From an uncultured Ruminococcus sp. (GTDB taxonomy: Bacteria > Bacillota > Clostridia > Oscillospirales > CAG-272): 20,257 nucleotides of DNA. The position numbers and the translations under genes were made by a program. The notes beneath the pieces were generated by a model. It searched no databases, was not told the DNA's origin, and saw nothing but the letters and a program-made list of their open reading frames with translations. Shown piece by piece: positions 1 to 7,447 of this stretch. The stretch is from NCBI GenBank assembly GCA_902783705.1, contig CACZSA010000192.1, forward strand, positions 1 through 20,257. The letters are read 5' to 3'. The stretch's first letter is position 1. Every line of letters begins with the position of its first letter.

Positions 1-839
1 AGGTCGTAGACGATCCCGTCGACCTTCTGGCGGATATTGACCGCGCGGAAGTCGCCCGTGTGGTTGTAGACGCTCATGAGCTTCGGCTTCTTCGCCATCC
101 GCTCCGCTTCCGCGACAAGGAGAGGTTCGTCCGCGTTGAGGAGCAGGATCCCGTCCTCGGGCTGGCCGAGCCGGATCTCCATCTTTGCGCGGCAGATGTT
201 CTCCCGCGAGCCGAGGGACGCGAGGTGCGAGGTGCCGATGTTCGTCACGACGGCGATATCCGGCTTCGCGATTTTCGACATGACCTCGATCTCGCCGAGC
301 GCGCTCATGCCCATCTCGAGCACGACCACCTCGTCCTCGGGCGCGATCCCGAAGATCGTCAGCGGCATGCCGATCGTGCTGTTGTAGTTGCCCTGCGTCT
401 TGTAGGTGCGGAACGCGGCGGAGGACACGGCGTAGATGAATTCCTTCGTCGTGGTCTTGCCGACCGATCCGGTCACGGCGACGAATTTCGCGTGGGTGAA
501 CCCGCGGTAGTACGCGGCGAGCTTCCCGAGGGCGCTGACGGTGTCTTCCACGACAATCGCCGCGACGGGACGCCCGCTCTCCTTCGCCTCATCCGGGACG
601 AACTGGCAGAGGAAGCACACGGAGCCCGCAGAGGACGCCTGGGGAATGAAGGTATTCCCGTCCGCCTTCGCGCCCTTGATCGCGGCGAAGAGGATGCCGT
701 CTCCGGCTTCCCGGGAATCGATGGCGACCGCCCGGACGACCTCGTCCTCCGTCGCGCCGCCGTAGAGCGCAAGCGCACCGCCCGCCGCCTTCGCGATCTC
801 GCCCGCCGTCAGTGTTTTCAGCTTCAGTTCCACACTCAT
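1..839 (-). CDS. murF: UDP-N-acetylmuramoyl-tripeptide--D-alanyl-D-alanine ligase (MurF), N-terminal part
   Basis: Cytoplasmic Mur ligase that adds the D-Ala-D-Ala dipeptide to UDP-MurNAc-tripeptide with ATP, the last soluble step of the muropeptide precursor. The first 279 residues are visible and the rest lies beyond the left edge. The ATP loop GSVGKTTTK is at about residues 124-132; many MurF proteins have Asn where this one has Val. The central-domain stretches EMGMSALGEIE (about 175-185) and VVTNIGTSHL (about 197-206) are typical of MurF. The start is the ATG at 839, preceded by AGGAGAGG at normal spacing. It follows murE by 62 bases on the same strand and is the last visible gene of the dcw operon. 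The order murE-murF is as in Escherichia coli, whereas Bacillus subtilis has mraY after murE. The family call is secure; only the truncation limits it. Confidence 0.93.
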   Translation of the reverse strand, partial: MSVELKLKTLTAGEIAKAAGGALALYGGATEDEVVRAVAIDSREAGDGILFAAIKGAKADGNTFIPQASSAGSVCFLCQFVPDEAKESGRPVAAIVVEDTVSALGKLAAYYRGFTHAKFVAVTGSVGKTTTKEFIYAVSSAAFRTYKTQGNYNSTIGMPLTIFGIAPEDEVVVLEMGMSALGEIEVMSKIAKPDIAVVTNIGTSHLASLGSRENICRAKMEIRLGQPEDGILLLNADEPLLVAEAERMAKKPKLMSVYNHTGDFRAVNIRQKVDGIVYD

Positions 840-901
840 GTTGTCCTCTCCTGCTCTTTCCGCATCCCGTTCTTTATCTTTTTCGATTTTTCCGAAGATT
901 T

Positions 902-2404
902 TCAATTGTTCCGGTCCCCGCGCCGCTGTCCGTATTCCCGGACGACGGCGGCCTCGTCGAAGGGATGCCTGCCGTCCGCGCGGATCTCGTATTTTTCGTG
1001 CCCTTTTCCCGCCAGAAGCACGATCCCGTCCTGTCCCGTGACGTCGAGCGCGTGCCGGATGGCCTCCCGCCGATCGGGGATCAGAACATAAGGCTTGTGG
1101 GGATCCATGCCCGCGAGAATATCGAGGAAGATCCGGTCGGGATCCTCGCCCCGCGGATTGTCCTCCGTAACGACGACGTACGCGGCGTGTCTCTGCGCGG
1201 CCTCCGCCATCCTCGGTCGCTTCGCACGGTCCCGGTCGCCTCCGCATCCGAAGACCACCGTGAGCGGACCCTGCCTCGCAAGCAGCTCCGTCACCGCGTC
1301 GAGCGCGTCGGGCGTGTGCGCGTAGTCGATGAAGACCGCGGGCGCATCCGCATCCGGCACCGGGACTCGTTCGAGCCTTCCCGGGACGCCCCGGAAATCC
1401 GCGAGCGCGCCGCGTATCTCCTCGGGATCCGCGCCGAAGAAGGAAGCCGCAGCCGCCGCCTCCGCGGTATTCATCACCGAATACCGTCCGAGGAGGGGAC
1501 AGCGCACCCGGAACGCCGCCCGGGGAGACTGCCAGAGATAAGAGATCCCATCCGCGCCGCATTCCCGGATCTCCGACGCCCGCACCGCCGCCGCGGGATT
1601 TCCCGCCGCCGTGCAGCCGAGGTATTCCGCGTTCGGGAACATCGCCGGGAGCCGCGCCATCCACCGGTCGTCGAGGTTGACCACCGCCCGCTTCACGCCG
1701 TGCATGAGCGAGGCCTTGGCGCGGAAATACGCCTCCATCGTCCCGTGCGCGTCGAGATGCTCCGGCGCGAGATTCGTGAAGACCGCCGCGTCCGGGATGA
1801 TCGCCGAGGTCTTGCGGAGCATGAGGGACTGGGAGGAGGCTTCATAGACGAGCGTATCGCAGCCCGCGTCCCGCATCCGCCTCACCGCGCCGAAGAAATA
1901 CTCCGGATCGGGCGTCGTCATCGCGCCGGGGATATCACAGACGGACGAGCCGCCGTTCTCCCCGAGATCGATCTCCGCCCCGTCGGCTTCCGTGCGCACC
2001 GTGGTGACAAATCCCACCTTGGCGCCGCACGCGCGGAAGATCGAGGCCGTGAGATAGGCCGTTGTGGTCTTCCCCGCGGTCCCGGTGACGGCGATCTTGC
2101 GCATGCCGTCCGCCGCGCGTCCCGTGAGATTGTGCCAGAGGAGCGATTCCGCCCGCCGGGTGTCGTCGGTGAGGATCACCCGATCCGCGTCGATCTCCCG
2201 GGGCATCCGTTCCGCCAGCACAGCAGCCGCGCCCCGTTTCAGGGCGTCCGCCGCGAAGTCATGTCCGTCGGCGCGCGAGCCCCGGATGCACACGAAGAGC
2301 GAGCCGGGCGTCACGCGCCGCGAATCCGAATAAATCTCCCGGATATCCCCCTCCGGGATCGTGCCTCGGACGGGGATGTCTTCCCATAACTTCTCTTTCT
2401 TCAT
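902..2404 (-). CDS. murE: UDP-N-acetylmuramoyl-tripeptide synthetase (MurE), meso-DAP adding
   Basis: Cytoplasmic ligase that adds the third residue of the peptidoglycan stem peptide to UDP-MurNAc-L-Ala-D-Glu. The 500 residues match the usual MurE length. The N-terminal UDP-binding part contains YSDSRRV (about 25-31). The ATP loop TGTAGKTTT is at about 107-115. The lysine of YFRAKASLM (about K230) corresponds to the residue carbamylated in this family. The C-terminal domain has DYAHTPDAL (about 360-368), DNPR (415-418) and GKGHE (466-470). By established family knowledge DNPR marks selection of meso-diaminopimelate rather than lysine, so the wall is predicted to be of the DAP type. The ATG at 2404 is preceded by AAAGGGAGGAG with a five-base spacer, an excellent ribosome-binding site. 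The gene lies between the PBP gene and murF in one operon. Confidence 0.97.
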   Translation of the reverse strand: MKKEKLWEDIPVRGTIPEGDIREIYSDSRRVTPGSLFVCIRGSRADGHDFAADALKRGAAAVLAERMPREIDADRVILTDDTRRAESLLWHNLTGRAADGMRKIAVTGTAGKTTTAYLTASIFRACGAKVGFVTTVRTEADGAEIDLGENGGSSVCDIPGAMTTPDPEYFFGAVRRMRDAGCDTLVYEASSQSLMLRKTSAIIPDAAVFTNLAPEHLDAHGTMEAYFRAKASLMHGVKRAVVNLDDRWMARLPAMFPNAEYLGCTAAGNPAAAVRASEIRECGADGISYLWQSPRAAFRVRCPLLGRYSVMNTAEAAAAASFFGADPEEIRGALADFRGVPGRLERVPVPDADAPAVFIDYAHTPDALDAVTELLARQGPLTVVFGCGGDRDRAKRPRMAEAAQRHAAYVVVTEDNPRGEDPDRIFLDILAGMDPHKPYVLIPDRREAIRHALDVTGQDGIVLLAGKGHEKYEIRADGRHPFDEAAVVREYGQRRGDRNN

Positions 2405-2467
2405 CGGATCTCCTCCCTTTCGTCTGATGGATGGACGTCTGTTTGGAAATCCGCTGTTTTCTGATCT

Positions 2468-4816
2468 TTAGTCCGTGCCGTCGAGGTGGCGGAGTTCGAT
2501 CACGACCACCGTGCCGCGCGTGACCAGCGTGCCCGCCGCCGGATACTGCCGGATGACGGTCGCCGTCGTGCCGTTCGTGGAGCCGGAGAAGGTCACGTTC
2601 AGGCCCTCCGACACCGCGGCGTTGTTGGCGTTGTAGGCGTTCATGCCGAGGAGATCCGGCACCGTGACCGTCTCCTGCGGGACCTCGCCGCCCGTGTAGA
2701 GGATCAGCACGCCCGTATCGCTCGAGATCCGCGCGCCCGCCTCCGGGACCTGCGCCGTGATGGTGTCGCCCTGCCCGACGATCTCATACTGGAAGCCGCG
2801 CCACGAGAGGTCCGCGATGGTGTTCTCGAGCGTCGCGCCCACGTAGTTCGAGAGCGTTACGTCGAGGGCCGCCAGCTCCTCCGTCGTGTACTGCGGCTCG
2901 ACGCCGAGGTACGGGAGGACGTAGGAGAGGAGGCTCGAGATATACGGAGCCGCGACAACGCCGCCGTAGGGACCGGCCTCGAGGGGCTTGTCGACGATGA
3001 TGATCGCCGAGATCTGCGGATCGTCCGCCGGCGCGTAGGCCACGGTGGAGCCGACCCGGTACGGCGTGTTGCCGTTCTCGTCGAATTCGTCCTTCTTTTC
3101 GGACGTTCCGGTCTTCGCCGCGACGCGGTAACCCTTGACGTAGGCGTTCTTTGCCGCGCCGTCGGTCGCTACGCCCTCTTCGAGGATCGCGGTGATGCGG
3201 TCGCAGGTGTCGGTCGATACGATCTGCCGCACGACGTTCGTCTCATAGGACTGGATCACGTTGCCGTTGTCGTCCACGATCTCCTTGAGGAGATGCGGCG
3301 TCATCAGATATCCGCCGTTCGCCACCGCCGTGATCGCGCGGAGCTGCTGGATCGGGGTGGTACGGAAGGTCTGCCCGAAGGAATATACGGCGAGGGAAAC
3401 ATTTGTGAAATCGCGGAAGGCGTGGTAGATGTTCCGCGTCTCGCCGGGCAGGTCGACGCCGGTCTTTCCGGTGTAGCCGAACGCCTGAAAGTACTCATAG
3501 AAGGTCTCGCGCCCGATCCGCTCCGCCACCTGCATCAGGGTCGGGTTGCAGGACTGCTGGAGCCCGTAGTAGAACGGGACCGTGCCGTGACCGGACGTGA
3601 GCGCGCAGGAGATCGGACGGGGCCATCCCTCGACCGTGTACGCGCCCGTGCAGGTGAAGTAGTCGTTCTCGTGCACGACATTCTCGTCGAACGCCATGGA
3701 GGTCGTCACGACCTTGAACGTCGAGCCGGGCTCGTAGGTCTCGGAGATGCACTTGTTGTTCCACATCGCGAGCAGGAGCTGGTTGTATGCCGCAAGGTAT
3801 TCGTCCGAGCCCTTCTCAAAGCCCGTCGATTCGAGCTGAGCCGCGGAATACGGATCCAGCGTGCTCGGGCTGTTGAGGTTGAAGGAGGGATAGACCGCCA
3901 TCGCGAGGATGCCGCAGGTGTTCACGTCGAAGACCATGCCGCACACGCGGTCCGCCGCGCCGGATTCGATATAGGTCTTCTCGAGCTGGTTTTCAAGCTC
4001 GTACTGGATGTACATGTCGAGCGTCGTGACGATGTTGTAGCCGTTGGTCGCCTCGATGAACCGCTCGTATTCGAAGGGCATGTCGTTGTTCTGAGCGTCC
4101 TGCGCGAGGATGTAGCGCCCGGAAGTCCCTTCGAGGACGTTGTTGTAATACTTTTCGAGCCCGTACACGCCCACGCCGTCGGAGTTGGTGAATCCGATCA
4201 CATGGGAGGCAAGGTCGTCGCGCGGGTAGTAACGCTTGGAGGACGCTTCGAAATACACCTCGTCGCGGAGATTGTACTTCGCCACGAACGATTCGATCTT
4301 GTCGGCGATGTCCTCTTCGACGTCCCGCTCGATCAGCTCGTAGTAGCGGTTGAGCCGGTGGGCGCGCTCGTAGATCTCGGACCGCTCCTTGCCCGGCAGA
4401 TAGCCCGCGAGGACGGTGGAGATGAGCTCGTCGAGCTGATCCCCGTTGTAGAAGATCTGGTAGTCCGTGTCCTCCCACGTATAGAGCACGTCGTTCTCCG
4501 GGTTGTCGTCGGCGTTCTTCTTCGCGTCCGCGTTCATGGTCTCCTGAATGTCGTGCGGGGAGAGGATGACGTTGTAGACCGTCTTGTTGGTGGCGAGGAT
4601 GTTTCCGTTGCGGTCCATGATGGAGCCGCGCTCCGGGGTGATCGCCGTATCCCGGGTAAGCTGGTTGAGCACGCGGGATTCGTAGTATTCGTGATCCGCG
4701 ATCTGCAGCTTCGCGAGCCGCGCCACGATCACGAGCGCCGCCGCCAGAAACACGGCGAAGGTCAGGCGCACGCGCTTCGACGAGATGCGGTCGATGCGGT
4801 TGATTTCTCGGTTCAT
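2468..4816 (-). CDS. Class B penicillin-binding protein with two PASTA domains (SpoVD/PBP2-like transpeptidase)
   Basis: Membrane-anchored D,D-transpeptidase that cross-links septal or spore-cortex peptidoglycan. Numbered from the upstream alternative ATG at 4822, a single N-terminal membrane segment spans about residues 20-38. The class B pedestal motif RGSIMDRNG is at 65-73. The transpeptidase motifs are STFK (367-370, nucleophile S367), SCN (424-426) and KTGT (570-573). Two PASTA-like domains follow at about 655-711 and 717-778. I choose the second ATG at 4816 because GAGGA then sits six bases upstream, whereas it abuts the ATG at 4822; the protein is then 782 residues. The gene sits in the dcw cluster where Bacillus subtilis has pbpB and spoVD, but only one such gene is present here. 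Whether it is the vegetative division enzyme or the sporulation one cannot be told from sequence alone. Confidence 0.94.
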   Translation of the reverse strand: MNREINRIDRISSKRVRLTFAVFLAAALVIVARLAKLQIADHEYYESRVLNQLTRDTAITPERGSIMDRNGNILATNKTVYNVILSPHDIQETMNADAKKNADDNPENDVLYTWEDTDYQIFYNGDQLDELISTVLAGYLPGKERSEIYERAHRLNRYYELIERDVEEDIADKIESFVAKYNLRDEVYFEASSKRYYPRDDLASHVIGFTNSDGVGVYGLEKYYNNVLEGTSGRYILAQDAQNNDMPFEYERFIEATNGYNIVTTLDMYIQYELENQLEKTYIESGAADRVCGMVFDVNTCGILAMAVYPSFNLNSPSTLDPYSAAQLESTGFEKGSDEYLAAYNQLLLAMWNNKCISETYEPGSTFKVVTTSMAFDENVVHENDYFTCTGAYTVEGWPRPISCALTSGHGTVPFYYGLQQSCNPTLMQVAERIGRETFYEYFQAFGYTGKTGVDLPGETRNIYHAFRDFTNVSLAVYSFGQTFRTTPIQQLRAITAVANGGYLMTPHLLKEIVDDNGNVIQSYETNVVRQIVSTDTCDRITAILEEGVATDGAAKNAYVKGYRVAAKTGTSEKKDEFDENGNTPYRVGSTVAYAPADDPQISAIIIVDKPLEAGPYGGVVAAPYISSLLSYVLPYLGVEPQYTTEELAALDVTLSNYVGATLENTIADLSWRGFQYEIVGQGDTITAQVPEAGARISSDTGVLILYTGGEVPQETVTVPDLLGMNAYNANNAAVSEGLNVTFSGSTNGTTATVIRQYPAAGTLVTRGTVVVIELRHLDGTD

Positions 4817-4822
4817 GTTCAT

Positions 4823-4829
4823 TCCTCAG
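4823..4829 (-). promoter_or_regulatory. Ribosome-binding site that decides the PBP start
   Basis: On the minus strand CTGAGGA directly abuts the ATG at 4822 but lies six bases before the ATG at 4816. Ribosomes need a gap of several bases, so the downstream ATG is the better start. Confidence 0.6.
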
Positions 4830-4893
4830 GGAACAGCGGCGGGCGGTGTCGGGAGATCCTATGCCGTTCGGCGCGCGGGTATTCCGGAAAACG

Positions 4894-4925
4894 AACGGGC
4901 TGCCGCTCAGCCGGTGCAGCCCGTT
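4894..4925 (-). other. Strong hairpin between the ftsL-like gene and the PBP gene
   Basis: On the minus strand AACGGGCTGC and GCAGCCCGTT form a perfect ten-base-pair stem around a 12-base loop, 12 bases after the ftsL-like stop codon. The stem is followed by CGTTTTCC, which is only weakly U-rich. It therefore looks more like a partial terminator, a processing site or a stabilising 3' hairpin than a full intrinsic terminator. It lies in the 121-base gap between the two genes, the longest gap inside this operon. Confidence 0.6.
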
Positions 4926-4937
4926 GTATGCCGATAT

Positions 4938-5780
4938 TTAACGGAACCTCTCGAAGAAGTCGCGCAGAGACGTGAAGACCGAGGAGAAGAGGACGCCGCC
5001 CGGATTCTCTCCTGCCTCAGCGTCGTTCTCCAGCAGCTCGATGCGCTCGCCGTCGGAGATCGAGACGAAGCGCCGCTGCAGGGATTCCTCCTCCGTCATC
5101 CCGAGCTCGCCTACAGCGATGTCGCGGATGGTGCGGATATCGTTCTTTTCGTCGAGCTTGAGGCGGAGGCCGTCCGCCGTTTCGCGCAGTTCTGCAAGCT
5201 CTGCCTCCATGCCGGAGATGCGGTTCTGGGTCTGATAGACCTTCGCAAAGCTCTCCACGAGGGAGAAGATCACGACGATGGCGACGAGGCAGAGCGCGAG
5301 GAACGCCACCGGGAAGCTCCCGCGGGAGACCACAATCTCCTTCGACTGCGCCGCGGCCTCTTCGCGCTTCTTCTCGCGGCGGCGTCTTTCCTTTTCCCGC
5401 CTCTTCGCGGCCTTTTTCGCGGCCTTCGCGGATTTCGGATCGGAGGGCGGCGCGGGCGGTGCGTACGGGATGTGTCCGCGTCCCGCGATCTCCTCGTTGA
5501 CGTCGGAGCGGCGGGAGGCCTGCTTCATCGGCCTGGACGGCGCGGCGCTGTCATCGCGCGGATCCCGGCGGGGCGCTTCAGTTCGCTTCACCGTCTCGCG
5601 CGAGGGATTGGCGCGGAGCTCGCGGAAGGCCTCCTCGGAGACGTTCTCCCGGGGATCGCGGCCCATTTCCGCGCGGTGCATCAGCTCGGACGTGGAGGTC
5701 GCGCGCATTCCGGACACGGCTGCTCCTCTTCCGCGGAACTGATTTTTCAGCTTGTCGGCGAGCGCGTATTCTTCCGTCAT
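4938..5780 (-). CDS. FtsL/DivIC-like divisome protein with a long charged cytoplasmic N-terminus
   Basis: Bitopic membrane protein, probably the FtsL of this organism, which with DivIC/FtsB-type partners scaffolds the divisome and activates the septal synthase. The 280 residues divide into a hydrophilic region (1-150) that ends in a Lys/Arg/Ala stretch at about 114-146, one membrane segment (about 155-176), a heptad-like coiled coil (about 177-212) and a short extracytoplasmic domain. The stretch IRDIAVGELGM (about 218-228) resembles the conserved end of the FtsL/DivIC coiled coil. A short amphipathic helix ends the protein. The position between rsmH and a class B PBP is the classical ftsL locus and carries much of the call. 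Typical FtsL proteins are about 100-130 residues, so the N-terminus is unusually long. The ATG at 5780 has AAAGGAGG seven bases upstream. Confidence 0.83.
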   Translation of the reverse strand: MTEEYALADKLKNQFRGRGAAVSGMRATSTSELMHRAEMGRDPRENVSEEAFRELRANPSRETVKRTEAPRRDPRDDSAAPSRPMKQASRRSDVNEEIAGRGHIPYAPPAPPSDPKSAKAAKKAAKRREKERRRREKKREEAAAQSKEIVVSRGSFPVAFLALCLVAIVVIFSLVESFAKVYQTQNRISGMEAELAELRETADGLRLKLDEKNDIRTIRDIAVGELGMTEEESLQRRFVSISDGERIELLENDAEAGENPGGVLFSSVFTSLRDFFERFR

Positions 5781-5819
5781 GGCGTCCTCCTTTCCGTGCT
5801 TATCGATTATGTTTTGGTT

Positions 5820-6758
5820 TTATACCTTCTCCGCCGTCCGCAGCTTCGCGCTGTGGGAGCGGGGGTTGATTTCGATTTCATCCCTGCCCGGCAGAATCGG
5901 CTTTCGTGAGAGCAGCCGGATCTTCGGTTTTCCGCCGCAGACGCAGACCGGGAATTCGGGCGGGCAGGTGCAGCCTGTCGAGAGGGTGCGGAACGTGTCC
6001 TTCACGATCCGGTCCTCGAGGGAGTGGAACGTGATGACCGCGAGCCGTCCGCCGGGATTCATCCGCTCGACCGCCGCCTCGATGGACGGGGCGATGGCGT
6101 CGAGTTCTCCGTTGACTTCGATGCGGATCGCCTGAAAGCTCCGTCTGGCGGGGTTCTGCGCTTCCGCCCGTCTTGCCGCCGCCGGGATCGCGCCGGTGAC
6201 GATGTCCGCAAGCTCGGTCGTCGTCTCGATGGGATGCACGGCGCGTCTTTCGCAGATCCTTGCGGCGATCCGGGAGGCGAAGCGTTCCTCGCCCCAGTCC
6301 CGCAGGATCCGGACGAGCTCGCCCTCGTCGTAGCCGTTCACCACGTCGTACGCGGTCTTCTGCGCCGTCTGATCCATGCGCATGTCGAGCGGCGCTTCCT
6401 TCATGTAGGAGAATCCGCGCTCCCCGTCGTCGAGCTGATGGGAGGAGACGCCGAGGTCCCACATCGCGCCGTCGATATGCTCGATGCCGAGGGAATCGAG
6501 GGCCGCCGCGAGGTTCCGGAAGTTCGTTTTCACGATCGTCACGCGGTCTTCAAACGGCGCGAGCCGCTCCTTACAGGCGGCAATCGCCTCGTCATCCTGA
6601 TCAAAGGACACGAGGCGTGAGGACGCGGGGAGGCGCTTTGCGATTTCGAAGGAGTGCCCTCCGCCGCCCGCCGTGCAGTCGACATAGATGCCGCCCCGCT
6701 CCGGCATGAGCGCGTCCATGACCTCCTTCGCCATGACCGATACATGTGTAAATTCCAT
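5820..6758 (-). CDS. rsmH: 16S rRNA (cytosine(1402)-N(4))-methyltransferase RsmH
   Basis: SAM-dependent methyltransferase (formerly MraW) that N4-methylates C1402 of 16S rRNA in the decoding centre. With the chosen start the protein has 312 residues, the usual size. It opens with the family signature FTHVSVM. The SAM-binding loop is VDCTAGGGGHS, and WDLGVSSHQLD, RGFSYM and PLDMRMD follow as in all RsmH proteins. The late motifs RRSFQAIRIEVN and ITFHSLEDRIVK are also present. The ATG at 6758 lies eight bases after GGAGAGG. An in-frame GTG at 6767 would place the start next to that site and is rejected. The gene follows mraZ by 31 bases and precedes the ftsL-like gene, the standard head of a dcw operon. 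Confidence 0.97.
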   Translation of the reverse strand: MEFTHVSVMAKEVMDALMPERGGIYVDCTAGGGGHSFEIAKRLPASSRLVSFDQDDEAIAACKERLAPFEDRVTIVKTNFRNLAAALDSLGIEHIDGAMWDLGVSSHQLDDGERGFSYMKEAPLDMRMDQTAQKTAYDVVNGYDEGELVRILRDWGEERFASRIAARICERRAVHPIETTTELADIVTGAIPAAARRAEAQNPARRSFQAIRIEVNGELDAIAPSIEAAVERMNPGGRLAVITFHSLEDRIVKDTFRTLSTGCTCPPEFPVCVCGGKPKIRLLSRKPILPGRDEIEINPRSHSAKLRTAEKV

Positions 6759-6789
6759 TCGCCGCACCTCTCCGGTATTGCAGGGCGGC

Positions 6790-7212
6790 TCAGAGCCCGA
6801 GCTTCTTCATCGTCTCGAAGAGGCCCGCGGGCTTCTCGGCCACCCGGTCGCGTTCGTAGGTTTCCTGTCCCCAGATCTCGCAGTAGTCGCCGACGCCCAC
6901 CGTGATGACGTTCTTCGCGATCCCCGCGTAGTCCAGCATCTCCTGCGGGATCTGCACGCGGTTCTGGGAATCCGGGACAACGCTTGTGGAGTTGGAAAAG
7001 AGGTAACGTTTCAGCTCGTGCACCTCGGAGTCCGGGAGGGCGGTGATCTTCTCGTAGAATTTCAGCCACTCCGGCTCGTCGTAGAGCTGGATGCAGTACT
7101 CGGTGATCGAGGGAAAGAGCGTCAGCTTTCCGTGAAGCTCTTCCGCGAACTTCGACGGGATAATGATCCGGTTTTTCGCATCCAGAGAATGCGTCACACG
7201 ACCGAGCAGCAT
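6790..7212 (-). CDS. mraZ: Transcriptional regulator MraZ
   Basis: Ring-forming DNA-binding protein of the SpoVT-AbrB (double-psi barrel) fold that binds repeats in its own promoter and controls the dcw operon. The 140 residues contain two copies of the domain, each with the conserved DxxxR motif: DAKNR at 11-15 and DSQNR in the second half. The protein begins MLLGRVTHSLD, as MraZ proteins do. The ATG at 7212 follows GGGAGG with good spacing; the open frame extends upstream to 7257, but that part covers the operator and the ribosome-binding site. It is the first gene of its operon. Four 10-bp-phased repeats lie directly upstream, and the last overlaps the ribosome-binding site, so strong autoregulation is inferred. 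Confidence 0.96.
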   Translation of the reverse strand: MLLGRVTHSLDAKNRIIIPSKFAEELHGKLTLFPSITEYCIQLYDEPEWLKFYEKITALPDSEVHELKRYLFSNSTSVVPDSQNRVQIPQEMLDYAGIAKNVITVGVGDYCEIWGQETYERDRVAEKPAGLFETMKKLGL

Positions 7213-7221
7213 CGCTTCTTC

Positions 7222-7257
7222 CTCCCTTCGGCACCCTTTGGCACCCTTTTTCACCAC
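7222..7257 (-). promoter_or_regulatory. Probable MraZ operator: four hexamers in 10-bp phase
   Basis: On the minus strand the hexamers GTGGTG (7252-7257), AGGGTG (7242-7247), AGGGTG (7232-7237) and AGGGAG (7222-7227) start exactly ten bases apart. The middle two sit in a perfectly repeated ten-mer AAAGGGTGCC. Known MraZ boxes are short G-rich direct repeats separated so that they recur about every ten bases before mraZ. The first copy begins about three bases after the predicted transcription start and the last overlaps the mraZ ribosome-binding site. Binding could therefore block both initiation and clearance. The match to the known pattern is by position, phase and composition, not by experiment. 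Confidence 0.75.
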
Positions 7258-7266
7258 GCTATCGAT

Positions 7267-7295
7267 ATTATAACCGATTTGCGTTAGAAAATCAA
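7267..7295 (-). promoter_or_regulatory. Sigma-70/SigA-type promoter of the dcw operon
   Basis: A perfect -10 box TATAAT (7267-7272) is separated by 17 bases from TTGATT (7290-7295), a four-of-six match to the -35 consensus. Transcription should start near 7260, about 48 bases before the mraZ ATG. An A-rich stretch on the minus strand (7320-7326) lies roughly 60 bases upstream of the start. Confidence 0.82.
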
Positions 7296-7396
7296 GGGGG
7301 AAACGCAGGGTTTAACAAGTTTTTTTCGATTATTTTCCGGGAACCGCCGCCCGTCTCCCTCCCCGGCGGAGGACATGCGATTTTTACGCGGGCATC

Positions 7397-7427
7397 AAAA
7401 AAGCCGCCGCGGCGTGCGACAGCTTTT
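7397..7427 (-). terminator. Intrinsic terminator of the nfo-gatCAB operon
   Basis: On the minus strand AAAAGCTGTCGC pairs with GCGGCGGCTTTT (12 base pairs, two of them G-U) around a five-base loop. A run of six T follows, overlapping the last stem bases. It begins 20 bases after the gatB stop codon and separates the gat operon from the mraZ promoter. Confidence 0.85.
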
Positions 7428-7447
7428 GATGATATCCGATATGAATT

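Noticed and set aside
812..2389. A 525-residue plus-strand open frame opposite murE
   Set aside because: It is antisense to a complete murE with all family motifs and its protein is Arg/His-rich and unrecognisable.
2486..4975. An 829-residue plus-strand open frame opposite the PBP gene
   Set aside because: It mirrors the third-position GC bias of the PBP gene on the other strand. The composition is low in variety and no family motif is seen.
7213..7257. Extension of mraZ to an upstream start at 7257
   Set aside because: The extra 15 residues are encoded by the operator repeats and the ribosome-binding site, and known MraZ proteins begin at the ATG at 7212.
7340..7375. CCGCCG/CGGCGG inverted repeat upstream of the mraZ promoter as a second terminator
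   Set aside because: A six-pair stem of simple GC repeats is expected by chance in this DNA, and no U-run follows on the minus strand.
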